In this document: one piece after another, positions 1 through 7,510 of the stretch
How positions within the stretch are numbered: the stretch's first letter is position 1
Layout of the letters: every line of letters starts with the position of its first letter
Origin: Salinisphaera sp035690525
Lineage (GTDB): Bacteria; Pseudomonadota; Gammaproteobacteria; Nevskiales; Salinisphaeraceae
Length of the DNA: 29,339 nt
Reading direction: 5' to 3'
Assembly: GCF_035690525.1 (NCBI RefSeq)
Contig: NZ_DASSKM010000140.1
Span: 1 to 29,339 of the forward strand
Program-made: the position numbers and the translations under genes
Notes under the pieces: model-generated
Seen by the model: the letters and a program-made list of their open reading frames with translations, nothing else
Databases searched by the model: none
Told to the model about the DNA's origin: nothing

Positions 1-1
1 C

Positions 2-292
2 GCGCCGCCTACCGAAAAACAGACCGGTGCCAGCCGGCGTCGGGCGGCCGAGACCAGCGGTGCTCAGGCGGTCGTCATGGTGGAACTGGCCGATCCGGAT
101 ACAGCTTCGCGGCGGATTCTGGCGAACGGCCAGCCGGGTTACCGGGTCAGTCTCATCGACGTATCCCGGCACCGCGTCGTGGCCCGGCTCGCGATCGAAG
201 GCCGATCGGGCCATCGTTCCCCCGGTAGCCGTGCCGGGGCAGTCGCCGACGCCGTGGTCAAGGCGCTAGCCGCGCATGATCTGCTGACCTGA
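2..292 (+). CDS. C-terminal part of an unidentified protein (5' end outside the window)
   Basis: This frame stays open from the left edge to a TGA at 290-292, giving 96 visible codons with GC-rich third positions. The first ATG inside the window is at 77, but the frame is already open before it, so the real start is probably off the edge. The visible part begins with a polar Arg/Thr/Ser stretch, then a mixed beta/alpha-looking segment (VVMVELADPDTASRRI, VSLIDVSRHRVVARL), and ends with an amphipathic Ala-rich helix (AVADAVVKALAAHDLL). The tail resembles the ends of small proteobacterial envelope lipoproteins, but I recognise no family and assign no function. A competing frame at 27-269 has less natural composition. 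Confidence 0.5.
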   Translation, partial: APPTEKQTGASRRRAAETSGAQAVVMVELADPDTASRRILANGQPGYRVSLIDVSRHRVVARLAIEGRSGHRSPGSRAGAVADAVVKALAAHDLLT

Positions 293-400
293 CGGCGGTA
301 GGTCCGTGGCGGCCGGCGGTTCGTAACGTATTGTCTTTTTTTCGGCTATTCGGTCCGGGATTGCACGCATTATGAAGCCGGACTCTGCCGGATAACCTGA

Positions 401-410
401 TGCATATGCA
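401..410. promoter_or_regulatory. Perfect 10-bp palindrome upstream of gdhA
   Basis: TGCATATGCA is a perfect inverted repeat ending 24 bases before the gdhA start. It could be an operator or part of a promoter, but short palindromes arise by chance and I find no convincing -35/-10 pair around it. The rest of the 293-434 gap holds a T-rich run at 334-342 without a clear stem before it. Confidence 0.2.
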
Positions 411-434
411 AAGTCGATCGAAAAGACAGTCATC

Positions 435-1694
435 ATGAGTCAGTTCGAGCATACCCCCCGTGAATGCACCAAGACCTTTCTGGAAAACGCGCTGGAGGTG
501 CTGGGCGTCGAGTCCGAACTGGCTTATCTGCTCGAGACGCCGCATCGCACGGTGGAAGTCGAGCTGCCGCTGCGGCGCGACAACGGGGACCTGGCCGTCT
601 ATCACGGTTTCCGGGTGCAGCACGACGATAGCCGCGGACCCTTCAAGGGCGGCTTGCGCTATCACCCCCACCTCAATGCTGACCACGCGCAGGGTCTGGC
701 GAGTTTGATGACTTGGAAGACAGCGTTGATGGGTGTCCCGATGGGCGGAGCCAAGGGCGGTATCAACTGTGATCCGAATGAGCTTTCGATCGGTGAACTG
801 GAACGGCTGACCAAGCAGTTCGCGACCCGTATCGCGGCGATCATCGGCCCGGCGCAGGATATTCCGGCGCCGGACGTGGCGACCAGCGGCCGCGAAATGG
901 CGTGGATCTACGATCTGTATACCCAGCTCAACGGCCATCATCCCGATGTTGTGACCGGCAAACCGCTGGAACTTGGCGGTTCGGAAGGCCGCGTGGAAGC
1001 GACCGGCTACGGCGTTGCATGGATCACCGAAGCCGCCTGCAAGGCCCGGGATATCACGATGGATAGTGCGCGTATCGCTATCCAGGGCTTCGGCAACGTC
1101 GGCAGTCACGCGGCCCGTTATCTTGCCGAGCGCGGTGCCCGCATCGTCGCGGTCAGCGATGTCGGCGGCGGGTTGTACAACAGTCAAGGACTCGACATCG
1201 ACGTGTTGCTCGATGAAGTCGAAAACAATGACGGAAAAAGCTTGTCGGTGAGCGAGATACAGGGATCCGGCGACGCGATCGATAATCAGGAACTGCTGTC
1301 GCTGGACGTGGATGTCCTCATCCCGGCGGCGCTCGGTGCGGCAATCAATCGCGACAACGTCGATAACATTAATGCCGACATGGTGGTCGAAGCGGCCAAC
1401 CTGCCGGTTACCTGCGACGCCGACGCCAGTCTGCGCGAGCGCGGGGTCATGGTGATCCCGGATATTCTGGCCAACGCCGGCGGCGTGGTCGTGTCCTACC
1501 TGGAGTGGGTGCAGAATCGTCAGGGCCAGCATTGGCCGGAGGACAGTGTGAACCAGACGCTGACCCGGCATCTCGATGCGGCTTGGCGTGCGATTCGCCA
1601 ACGGACGAGCGAGGAGGATTTTCGGCTGGCCGCCTATTCGGTGGCGGCCGAGCGGGTGATCCAAACCAAGACCCTGCGCGGTTTTTTGTTATGA
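435..1694 (+). CDS. gdhA: Glu/Leu/Phe/Val dehydrogenase (glutamate dehydrogenase)
   Basis: This 419-residue protein has the normal length of the hexameric amino-acid dehydrogenase family, which interconverts glutamate with 2-oxoglutarate and ammonia in the cytoplasm using NAD(P). The substrate domain carries GPFKGGLRYHP (residues 68-78) and GVPMGGAKGGI (100-110) with the catalytic lysine at 107, followed by DIPAPDVAT with the catalytic aspartate at 147. The Rossmann domain shows GFGNVGSHAA from 218. The sequence alone does not settle NAD versus NADP use or substrate (Glu against Leu/Val), although overall similarity favours glutamate. The start at 435 has only a weak AAAGACAG-like ribosome site. 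A 10-bp palindrome lies 25 bases upstream. A short ORF starts inside its stop codon (ATGA at 1691-1694). Confidence 0.93.
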   Translation: MSQFEHTPRECTKTFLENALEVLGVESELAYLLETPHRTVEVELPLRRDNGDLAVYHGFRVQHDDSRGPFKGGLRYHPHLNADHAQGLASLMTWKTALMGVPMGGAKGGINCDPNELSIGELERLTKQFATRIAAIIGPAQDIPAPDVATSGREMAWIYDLYTQLNGHHPDVVTGKPLELGGSEGRVEATGYGVAWITEAACKARDITMDSARIAIQGFGNVGSHAARYLAERGARIVAVSDVGGGLYNSQGLDIDVLLDEVENNDGKSLSVSEIQGSGDAIDNQELLSLDVDVLIPAALGAAINRDNVDNINADMVVEAANLPVTCDADASLRERGVMVIPDILANAGGVVVSYLEWVQNRQGQHWPEDSVNQTLTRHLDAAWRAIRQRTSEEDFRLAAYSVAAERVIQTKTLRGFLL

Positions 1695-1786
1695 CATCGC
1701 GCATGATCGACGCCGACGCGCTGGATTTCCAGCTGATTGGCGAAAAAGAGGCGGCGCTCGCGGCCTCCCGCCCGCGCCTTCGTTAA
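1691..1786 (+). CDS. Short ORF overlapping the gdhA stop (31 aa, doubtful)
   Basis: An ATG at 1691 overlaps the gdhA TGA in the ATGA arrangement typical of translational coupling and opens a 31-codon frame ending at a TAA (1784-1786). The peptide starts MTSRMIDADALDFQLIGE and ends in a basic Arg/Pro stretch. I recognise no family. It may be a genuine small coupled peptide, the remnant of a longer gene cut short by mutation, or chance. No separate ribosome site is needed if coupling works, so its absence does not decide the question. Confidence 0.25.
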   Translation: MTSRMIDADALDFQLIGEKEAALAASRPRLR

Positions 1787-1935
1787 CACCGTACGCCTGG
1801 GTCCGTCGAGGATCATCCAGGCCAGCCGCTGGCGAGCGCGTCCGGGCTCCGCGATTCACGCGCGCGATAGGGCAAAGTATTCGAACTTGGCCGCCGGTTG
1901 GCGGTTGTGCAAGCTGAGGGCTCAGCCAAGGGAAC

Positions 1936-2011
1936 TGGAGCGGCAGACGAGATTCGAACTCGCGACCTCGACCGTGGGAGGGTCGCGCTCTACCAACTGA
2001 GCTACTGCCGC
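1936..2011 (-). tRNA. glyU: tRNA-Gly (anticodon CCC), CCA encoded
   Basis: On the minus strand the 76 bases fold into a full cloverleaf. The 7-bp acceptor stem is GCGGCAG with CTGCCGC, the D arm is GCTC-AGTTGGTA-GAGC, and the anticodon stem is CGACC/GGTCG around the loop CTCCCAC, giving anticodon CCC. The T arm is GCGAG-TTCGAAT-CTCGT. The discriminator is U, as usual for bacterial tRNA-Gly, and CCA is encoded at 1938-1936. It decodes GGG. It sits alone between gdhA and the epimerase gene, with its 3' end facing gdhA. No integrase or duplicated 3' end is nearby, so there is no sign of use as an integration site. Confidence 0.95.
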
Positions 2012-2020
2012 ACGCTTGCC

Positions 2021-2050
2021 ATTAGACCCGCGTTAGGCCGCACAATGCAA
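2021..2050 (-). promoter_or_regulatory. Probable promoter of the tRNA-Gly gene
   Basis: Reading the minus strand, TTGCAT (2050-2045) and TCTAAT (2026-2021, five of six matches to TATAAT) are 18 bases apart. The -10 ends 9 bases before the mature tRNA 5' end, which would give a very short leader. The -35 match is modest. Confidence 0.4.
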
Positions 2051-2107
2051 GCAGATTCGAACGACCCGGGACGTGGCGCCGGCGGCGCCCGTCAGGAGCA
2101 GCGATAC

Positions 2108-3004
2108 ATGAACAACATACTCATCACCGGCGGCACCGGCTTCGTCGGCCGGCATCTGATTCCCGAGCTGCTGGCCGACGGCTGGACGGTGGAAGTGCTT
2201 ACGCGCGATGCCGTGAAGGCCCGGGATGTGCTACCTGACAGCGTAACGGCGATTGAATCGCTCTCGGCGGCGAGCGCGCCGAAAGCGGTGGTCAATCTGG
2301 CCGGCGAGAATCTGGCCGACGGCCGCTGGACCGAGGCTCGCAAGCGCAAGATGCGCGAAAGCCGCCTGTCGATCACGCGGGAACTGGTGGATTTCATCGG
2401 GCGCTGCGAAACGAAGCCGGAGGCGCTGATTAGCGGTTCGGCGGTTGGCTTCTATGGCGCGCGCGGCGACCAAGTGCTGGATGAAAGCGCCTCGGCCGGC
2501 AACGAGTTTCAGTCGCAACTCTGTGCCGATTGGGAGGCAGAAGCCACGCGCGCCCGCGACGAACACGGGGTGCGCGTCTGCTTGATCCGGACCGGAATCG
2601 TGCTCGGCGCGAACGACGGCGCGTTGGCGCAGATGATCACGCCGTTCAAGTACGGGCTGGGCGGGCACTTCGGCAGCGGTCGCCAATACATGCCGTGGAT
2701 TCATATTCGCGATGAAGTCGGCGCGATACGTTTTCTCCTGCGCGAGACGAATTGCCAGGGCCCGTACAACCTGGCCGCGCCGAACCCGGCGACCAATCGA
2801 GCCTTCACCGACACGTTGGCCCGCGTGCTGCATCGCCCGTCGTTCGCCTGGGTGCCCGGCCCGGCGCTGAAAATGATGGTCGGCGAGATGTCGCATCTGC
2901 TGCTGACCGGTCAACGCGCGGTGCCACGCGCGCTGGAATCGGCCGGTTACACCTTCGAATACACCGAGCTGGAAGCCGCGCTCGACGATCTGGTCGGGCG
3001 CTGA
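2108..3004 (+). CDS. yfcH: TIGR01777 family NAD(P)-binding epimerase-like protein (YfcH/SDR39U1 type)
   Basis: This 298-residue protein belongs to the extended short-chain dehydrogenase family represented by YfcH. The nucleotide-binding GGTGFVG loop is at residues 8-14, the NLAGENL stretch follows near 60, and the SGSAVGFYGARGD segment carries the likely active-site Tyr. The C-terminal third matches the DUF1731 domain that closes this family (PGPALKMMVGEM, LLTGQRAVPRAL). The physiological substrate is not established for the family. I chose the ATG at 2108 because AGGAG lies just upstream and the GGTGFVG loop then falls at the usual distance from the N-terminus; the longer frame back to 1898 runs through the tRNA. 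The next gene starts 3 bases after its stop, suggesting a two-gene operon. Confidence 0.9.
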   Translation: MNNILITGGTGFVGRHLIPELLADGWTVEVLTRDAVKARDVLPDSVTAIESLSAASAPKAVVNLAGENLADGRWTEARKRKMRESRLSITRELVDFIGRCETKPEALISGSAVGFYGARGDQVLDESASAGNEFQSQLCADWEAEATRARDEHGVRVCLIRTGIVLGANDGALAQMITPFKYGLGGHFGSGRQYMPWIHIRDEVGAIRFLLRETNCQGPYNLAAPNPATNRAFTDTLARVLHRPSFAWVPGPALKMMVGEMSHLLLTGQRAVPRALESAGYTFEYTELEAALDDLVGR

Positions 3005-3007
3005 TCG

Positions 3008-4423
3008 ATGGCTGATGAACTCATCGATGCACTGGTCGACATCGTCGGCGCCGGCCAGGTACTGACCGGTGGTGAACAAGCCGAGCGTTATCTGACGGAA
3101 TGGCGGGGCGCGTTCAAGCCGCGGGCCGCCGCGATCGTGCGGCCGGCCGACGTGGACGAGATTTCCCGCGTGCTCGCCGTGGCGGCACGCTTTAACGCGG
3201 CGATCGTGGCCCAGGCCGGCAACACCGGCACGGTCGGCGGTTCGGCGGCCGACGATCCGCGGCGACAGGTGATTCTCAATCTCCAGCGGCTGAATCGGGT
3301 GCGCGAGATCGACGCCGACAACGCCACGATAACGGTGGAAGCCGGCTGTACCCTGGCCGATGCCCAGCGCGCGGCGGACAACGCCGGCTTTTATCTGCCG
3401 ATTCAGCTCGCCTCGGCCGAGCGCTGTCGTATCGGCGGCAACTTGGCGACCAACGCGGGCGGTCTCAACGTGGTGCATTACGGCAACACGCGCGATCTCG
3501 TTCTCGGGCTGGAAGTGGTGCTGGCCGACGGCCGGGTTTGGGACAACCTCACCGGCCTGCGCAAGGACAACAGCGGGTACGACCTCAACGATCTGTTCGT
3601 CGGCTCCGAAGGCACGCTCGGCATTATCAGCGCCGCCGTGCTCGAACTGGCCGATCCGCCGCGGCAGCGAGCGGTGGCCTTCTGCGCGTTGGCCGATGTG
3701 CAATCGGGGGTGGCGCTGCAATCGCGGTTGCAGCGCGAGACCGGCCGGCACGTCGTCGGCTGCGAGCTGATCTCGGCCCAGGCTCTGACGCTGGCCTGCG
3801 ACTACTCCGCCGAGTGCCGCATGCCGTTCACGCCGCACTCGGATTGGTATTTGCTGGCCGAGGTCGCGATCTCGGCCGCCGGCGACTGGCTCATCCGCGC
3901 CTGTGAATCGACACTCGCCGAGGCGGCGCGGCAAGGGCTGATCGTGAATCATGTCGTGGCGGACGCGCCGGGCGCGATGGCGGATCTGTGGCGTCTTCGT
4001 ACCTCGATTCCGCCGGCCCAGAGCGCGGCGGGCGCCTCGATCAAGCACGATATCTCGCTGCCGGTCTCCAAGCTGCCCGCCTTTATCGCCGACATGACGC
4101 CGCGCCTATATGCGGCGGTGTCCGGCATACGGCCGTGCATTTTCGGCCATATCGGCGATGGCAATCTGCATTTCAATCTCACTCGCCCGGTGGACATGAG
4201 CGATACCGATTTCCGCGCTCATGAAGCCGGCCTACATCGGCTGGTGCACGATCGCGTGGCGGCGTTGCGCGGCTCGATCGCCGCCGAGCACGGGGTGGGG
4301 CGGCTGAAGGTCGACGAGATCGTGCGGTTGAAGGCCCCGGTGGAGATCGACATGCTGCGCGCGGTGAAGAAAGCGCTCGATCCAGACAACCGGCTCAATC
4401 CGGGGGCGGTGGTTCGAATCTGA
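3008..4423 (+). CDS. FAD-binding oxidoreductase, D-2-hydroxyglutarate/D-lactate dehydrogenase-like
   Basis: This 471-residue flavoprotein has a vanillyl-alcohol-oxidase-type FAD domain followed by an FAD-oxidase C-terminal domain, as in GlcD, D-lactate dehydrogenase and D-2-hydroxyglutarate dehydrogenase. FAD-contact loops are visible: AQAGNTGTVGG (69-79), RIGGNLATNAGG (141-152) and VGSEGTLGI (198-206). The catalytic/metal region has KHDIS (346-350), HIGDGNLHFN (381-390) with both histidines, and AAEHGVGRLK (425-434). It would oxidise a D-2-hydroxy acid in the cytoplasm or at the inner membrane and pass electrons to an acceptor such as ETF or quinone. The substrate cannot be fixed from sequence; there is no adjacent glcE, glcF or serA. 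The start follows the previous stop by 3 bases with a weak ribosome site, which fits coupling. Confidence 0.85.
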   Translation: MADELIDALVDIVGAGQVLTGGEQAERYLTEWRGAFKPRAAAIVRPADVDEISRVLAVAARFNAAIVAQAGNTGTVGGSAADDPRRQVILNLQRLNRVREIDADNATITVEAGCTLADAQRAADNAGFYLPIQLASAERCRIGGNLATNAGGLNVVHYGNTRDLVLGLEVVLADGRVWDNLTGLRKDNSGYDLNDLFVGSEGTLGIISAAVLELADPPRQRAVAFCALADVQSGVALQSRLQRETGRHVVGCELISAQALTLACDYSAECRMPFTPHSDWYLLAEVAISAAGDWLIRACESTLAEAARQGLIVNHVVADAPGAMADLWRLRTSIPPAQSAAGASIKHDISLPVSKLPAFIADMTPRLYAAVSGIRPCIFGHIGDGNLHFNLTRPVDMSDTDFRAHEAGLHRLVHDRVAALRGSIAAEHGVGRLKVDEIVRLKAPVEIDMLRAVKKALDPDNRLNPGAVVRI

Positions 4424-4424
4424 T

Positions 4425-4444
4425 CCCGGCCCGCCCGGGCCGGG
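4425..4444. other. GC-only 8-bp hairpin between convergent genes
   Basis: Just after the flavoprotein stop, CCCGGCCC and GGGCCGGG pair perfectly around a GCCC loop. There is no T-run after it on the plus strand (A-rich sequence follows), so it is not a standard intrinsic terminator for the plus-strand genes, though it could slow polymerase or protect the 3' end. It sits back-to-back with the nuo terminator. Confidence 0.4.
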
Positions 4445-4447
4445 CAT

Positions 4448-4475
4448 AAAAAAACGCCCGCGAACTGCGGGCGTT
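4448..4475 (-). terminator. Intrinsic terminator of the nuo operon
   Basis: On the minus strand, 20 bases past the nuoN stop, an almost pure GC stem (AACGCCCGC with GCGGGCGTT, 9 bp) closes a five-base AGTTC loop and runs straight into a tract of Ts. The opposite strand has no T-run, so it acts for nuo only. Confidence 0.88.
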
Positions 4476-4495
4476 GTCGTAAGCCGGATTTGCGA

Positions 4496-5953
4496 TTAAC
4501 CGATGCCGGCCATGCTCGAGCCGGCAACGATGTCGATCAGCCAAGTCGGGTAGATGCCGACAATGAGGGTTGCCGCGGCCAGCAGCCAGATCACGACCGC
4601 GCCGGCGGTCTGACCGAAGCCGCCGGTGGCCGGCTCGCGCGCATCGGCCGGGCGCTCCATGAACAGCAGCGCCATCACGCGCAAGTAATAGAACAGGCCG
4701 ATGCCGCTGCCGATGATGATGCCGGCCACCAGCCACCACAGCCCGGCCGCGACCGCCACCGAAAGAATATAGAACTTCCCGATGAAGCCCATGGTGAGCG
4801 GAACACCGGCCAGCGACAGCATCATGATCGCCATCGACACGGCCAGCACCGGGCGTTTCCGGTACAGGCCGCGATAGTGGTCGAGATGCGTCGCGTCGCG
4901 GCCCGCGAATGGGCTGGAGACCAGCGAGACCACGCCAAAGGCGCCGAGCGTGGTGCCGACGTAGGTGGCCAGATACACCCCGGTGGCCTCGATCGATAGC
5001 GGGATGCCGGCCGCGATCGCGGTCAGCAGATAACCGATATGGGCGATCGAGGAATAGCCGAGCAGACGCTTGATGTCGGTTTGGCGCAGTGCCAGCAGGT
5101 TGCCGGCGAACATCGACAGGAACGCGATCACGCTGACGAGCGTCAGCAGCCAAGCGTCGTGTGCCACCGGGGCGAGCACGAACAGGCGCATCAGCAGGGC
5201 GAAGACCGCGGTCTTGGACACCGTCGCCAGGAAGTTCGAGACCGGAGCCGGGGCGCCGCCGTAGACGTCCGGCGTCCACAGGTGGAAGGGCACCAGCGAG
5301 AGCTTGAAGGTCAGGCCGACCAGGACCATGCCGATGCCCATCAGCCCCCAGGCGTGGCCGGGGCCGCCCAGCGTGGCCGAACTCATCAGGCCTTGGTAGT
5401 CCAGATGGCCGGTGGCGGCGTACAGCAGCGCCATGCCGAACAGCAAAAACGAGGAGGCCGCGCCCGACAGAATCATGTACTTGAAGCCGGCCTCCAGCGC
5501 CTGACGTTCGCGGTAGGTGTAGGCGGCCATGCCGTACAGCGGCACCGAGAGCAGTTCGAGGCCGATGAACAGCGACGCGAAGTGGCGGCTTGCCACCAGG
5601 GCCAGGGCGCCGAGCACCGATGAGGCCACGAGAATATAGAACTCTTCCCGGTTGTCGTCGAGCCCTTCGAAATATGAACCGGCATAAGTGCAGGTCGCCA
5701 GCGCGGCGACCAGAATCACCGCCCAGAAGAACACCGCGTAGTTGTCGACGACGAACAGCGGTGTCACCTGAATCGGCGTGACGAAAAGCACGCCGATGAG
5801 CGAGACCAGCGCCAGGTTGAGCCCGATGACGGTGATTACGGCCGCCGAGGTGTGGCTCCGTTTGACGGCGATGGCCGCGATGACGCCGATCACGGCGAGG
5901 CAGGCAAAAATCGGCGGCAGCACCGCGACCAGTTGGTTCCAGGTGTCGTTCAT
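4496..5953 (-). CDS. nuoN: NADH-quinone oxidoreductase subunit N
   Basis: This 485-residue membrane subunit matches the length of bacterial NuoN. It is one of the three antiporter-like proton-pumping subunits of complex I, placed between NuoM and NuoK in the membrane arm. The conserved channel residues sit at the same positions as in E. coli: Glu133 (FIGLELLSVPLYGM) and Lys217 (GLTFKLSLVPFHLW). The lysine-containing broken helix after it (LATVSKTAVF) is also present. Many hydrophobic segments cover the whole length. It is the last gene of the operon, 12 bases after nuoM and followed by the terminator. Confidence 0.97.
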   Translation of the reverse strand: MNDTWNQLVAVLPPIFACLAVIGVIAAIAVKRSHTSAAVITVIGLNLALVSLIGVLFVTPIQVTPLFVVDNYAVFFWAVILVAALATCTYAGSYFEGLDDNREEFYILVASSVLGALALVASRHFASLFIGLELLSVPLYGMAAYTYRERQALEAGFKYMILSGAASSFLLFGMALLYAATGHLDYQGLMSSATLGGPGHAWGLMGIGMVLVGLTFKLSLVPFHLWTPDVYGGAPAPVSNFLATVSKTAVFALLMRLFVLAPVAHDAWLLTLVSVIAFLSMFAGNLLALRQTDIKRLLGYSSIAHIGYLLTAIAAGIPLSIEATGVYLATYVGTTLGAFGVVSLVSSPFAGRDATHLDHYRGLYRKRPVLAVSMAIMMLSLAGVPLTMGFIGKFYILSVAVAAGLWWLVAGIIIGSGIGLFYYLRVMALLFMERPADAREPATGGFGQTAGAVVIWLLAAATLIVGIYPTWLIDIVAGSSMAGIG

Positions 5954-5965
5954 GTCAGCTATCGC

Positions 5966-7498
5966 TTAACTTGCCGTAGAGGCGGCCAGCCCGTGGGCGA
6001 ACCATTGGGAGACTTCGGTCATCGTGGTCTGGGAGACCGACAGCACGGTCTGCGGGAACAGCCCGACGAGCAACGTGACCACGACCAGCGTCATCATGAC
6101 GGTGTATTCGCGGGCGCTCATGCGCGCGATGGTGCCCTCGTCCGACGGCGTGCCCCAGTACACCCGATGCATCAGATACAGCGCATAGACAACGGCGAGG
6201 ACCATGCCGCCGGAGGCGATGACCACGGTCCACGGCCAGTCGCCGAAGGCGCCAAAAAAGATCAGGAATTCGCCGATGAAGTTGGCGGTCGCCGGCATGC
6301 CGAGCGTGGCTACGACGAATACCAGAGCGAAACCGGGCAGGGCGCCGAGCCGGCCGAACAACCCGCCGAGCCGGCGCATGTCGCGGGTGCCCAAGCGCTC
6401 GTAGAGCTGGCCGGCGATGATGAACAAGGCCGCGGTCGAGACCGCCGACGCGACCACCTGCACGATCACGCCCTGTAGCGACAGCAGGGTGCCGGCGTAC
6501 AGGCCGATCAGCACGAAGCCCATGTGCGAGATGCTGGCGTAGGAAATCAGCCGCTTCATGTCGGTCTGGGCGAAGGCCATCACGGCGCCGTAGTAGATGC
6601 TGATCACGCCCAGCGCCATCGCGACCGGCGCGAACGCCGCCGACGACTCGGGGAACAAGGGCAGCGCCAGCCGCAGAAAACCGTAGGCCGCGGTTTTGAC
6701 CAGAATGCCGGACAGATCCACCGCGCCCGAGGACGGCGCGTTGGCCTGGGCGTCGGCGAGCCAGCCGTGGAAGGGCACGGCCGGCAGCTTCACCGCGAAG
6801 GCGATGAAAAAGCCGAGCATGAGCACCATGCCGAAGGCGCCGCCGAGCTGGGTATTCAGCAAGGCGTTGTAATCGAAGGTCAGGGTGCCGGTCTGGCCGT
6901 AGTGCACGAACACCACGCCGAGGATCGAGGCCAGCATCAGCAGGCCGCTGGCCTGGGTATAGATGAAGAACTTCACCGCCGCGCGCACGTGAGCCGCGCG
7001 CTCGAACTCGCCGTGGCCCCAGAGCGCGATCAGGAAGTACATCGGGATCAGCATCAGTTCCCAGAAAAAGAAATACAGGAACAGATCGATCGCCAGGAAG
7101 ATGCCTATCACGCCGCCGAGCGTCCACAGCAGGTTCATGTGGAAAGCGCCCACGCGCTCGCGAACCTGGGTCCAGGAACAGGCGACCGCGAGCATGCCGA
7201 GCAGGCTGGCAAGAAGGACCATGATCACCGACAGGCCGTCGATCGCCAGATGGAAATCGATGCCGAAGGCCGGGATCCAGGGCGCGCTGATCTCGCGCTG
7301 CCAGTGCGGAGCGCCGCCGCCCAGCCCGGTCAGGGAGAAGTCGCCGGCCGCCCACAGCCACAGGGCGGGGATGAACACCAGCGCCATGGTCGCGAACGCG
7401 ATCCAGCGCGGTACGGCGCCCTCCGGGTTGTCGCGGCCGGCGAGCCAGCAGGCCGCGCCGCCGATGAAGGGGATGAATAATAGCCAGCAGAGGAGCAT
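5966..7498 (-). CDS. nuoM: NADH-quinone oxidoreductase subunit M
   Basis: This 510-residue antiporter-like subunit is the second of the three proton pumps in the complex I membrane arm. The conserved glutamate lies in YFFFWELMLIPMYF (Glu147) and the channel lysine in AVKLPAVPFHGWLADA (Lys237), with the later SGILVKTAAYGFLRL helix that carries the central lysine. Its length and the run of about 14 hydrophobic segments are normal for NuoM. It begins 12 bases after nuoL and ends 12 bases before nuoN. Confidence 0.97.
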   Translation of the reverse strand: MLLCWLLFIPFIGGAACWLAGRDNPEGAVPRWIAFATMALVFIPALWLWAAGDFSLTGLGGGAPHWQREISAPWIPAFGIDFHLAIDGLSVIMVLLASLLGMLAVACSWTQVRERVGAFHMNLLWTLGGVIGIFLAIDLFLYFFFWELMLIPMYFLIALWGHGEFERAAHVRAAVKFFIYTQASGLLMLASILGVVFVHYGQTGTLTFDYNALLNTQLGGAFGMVLMLGFFIAFAVKLPAVPFHGWLADAQANAPSSGAVDLSGILVKTAAYGFLRLALPLFPESSAAFAPVAMALGVISIYYGAVMAFAQTDMKRLISYASISHMGFVLIGLYAGTLLSLQGVIVQVVASAVSTAALFIIAGQLYERLGTRDMRRLGGLFGRLGALPGFALVFVVATLGMPATANFIGEFLIFFGAFGDWPWTVVIASGGMVLAVVYALYLMHRVYWGTPSDEGTIARMSAREYTVMMTLVVVTLLVGLFPQTVLSVSQTTMTEVSQWFAHGLAASTAS

Positions 7499-7510
7499 CG
7501 AATCGCCTTC

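Noticed and set aside
1787..1935. Possible terminators between gdhA and the tRNA
   Set aside because: Short stems exist (for example CCGCC/GGCGG and GCTGA/TCAGC), but none is followed by a T-run on either strand.
2045..2065. AGATTCGAAC near 2052, resembling a second tRNA T-loop
   Set aside because: The flanking bases do not pair into a T stem and no acceptor or anticodon stem can be drawn, so it is not a tRNA or an attachment-site duplicate.
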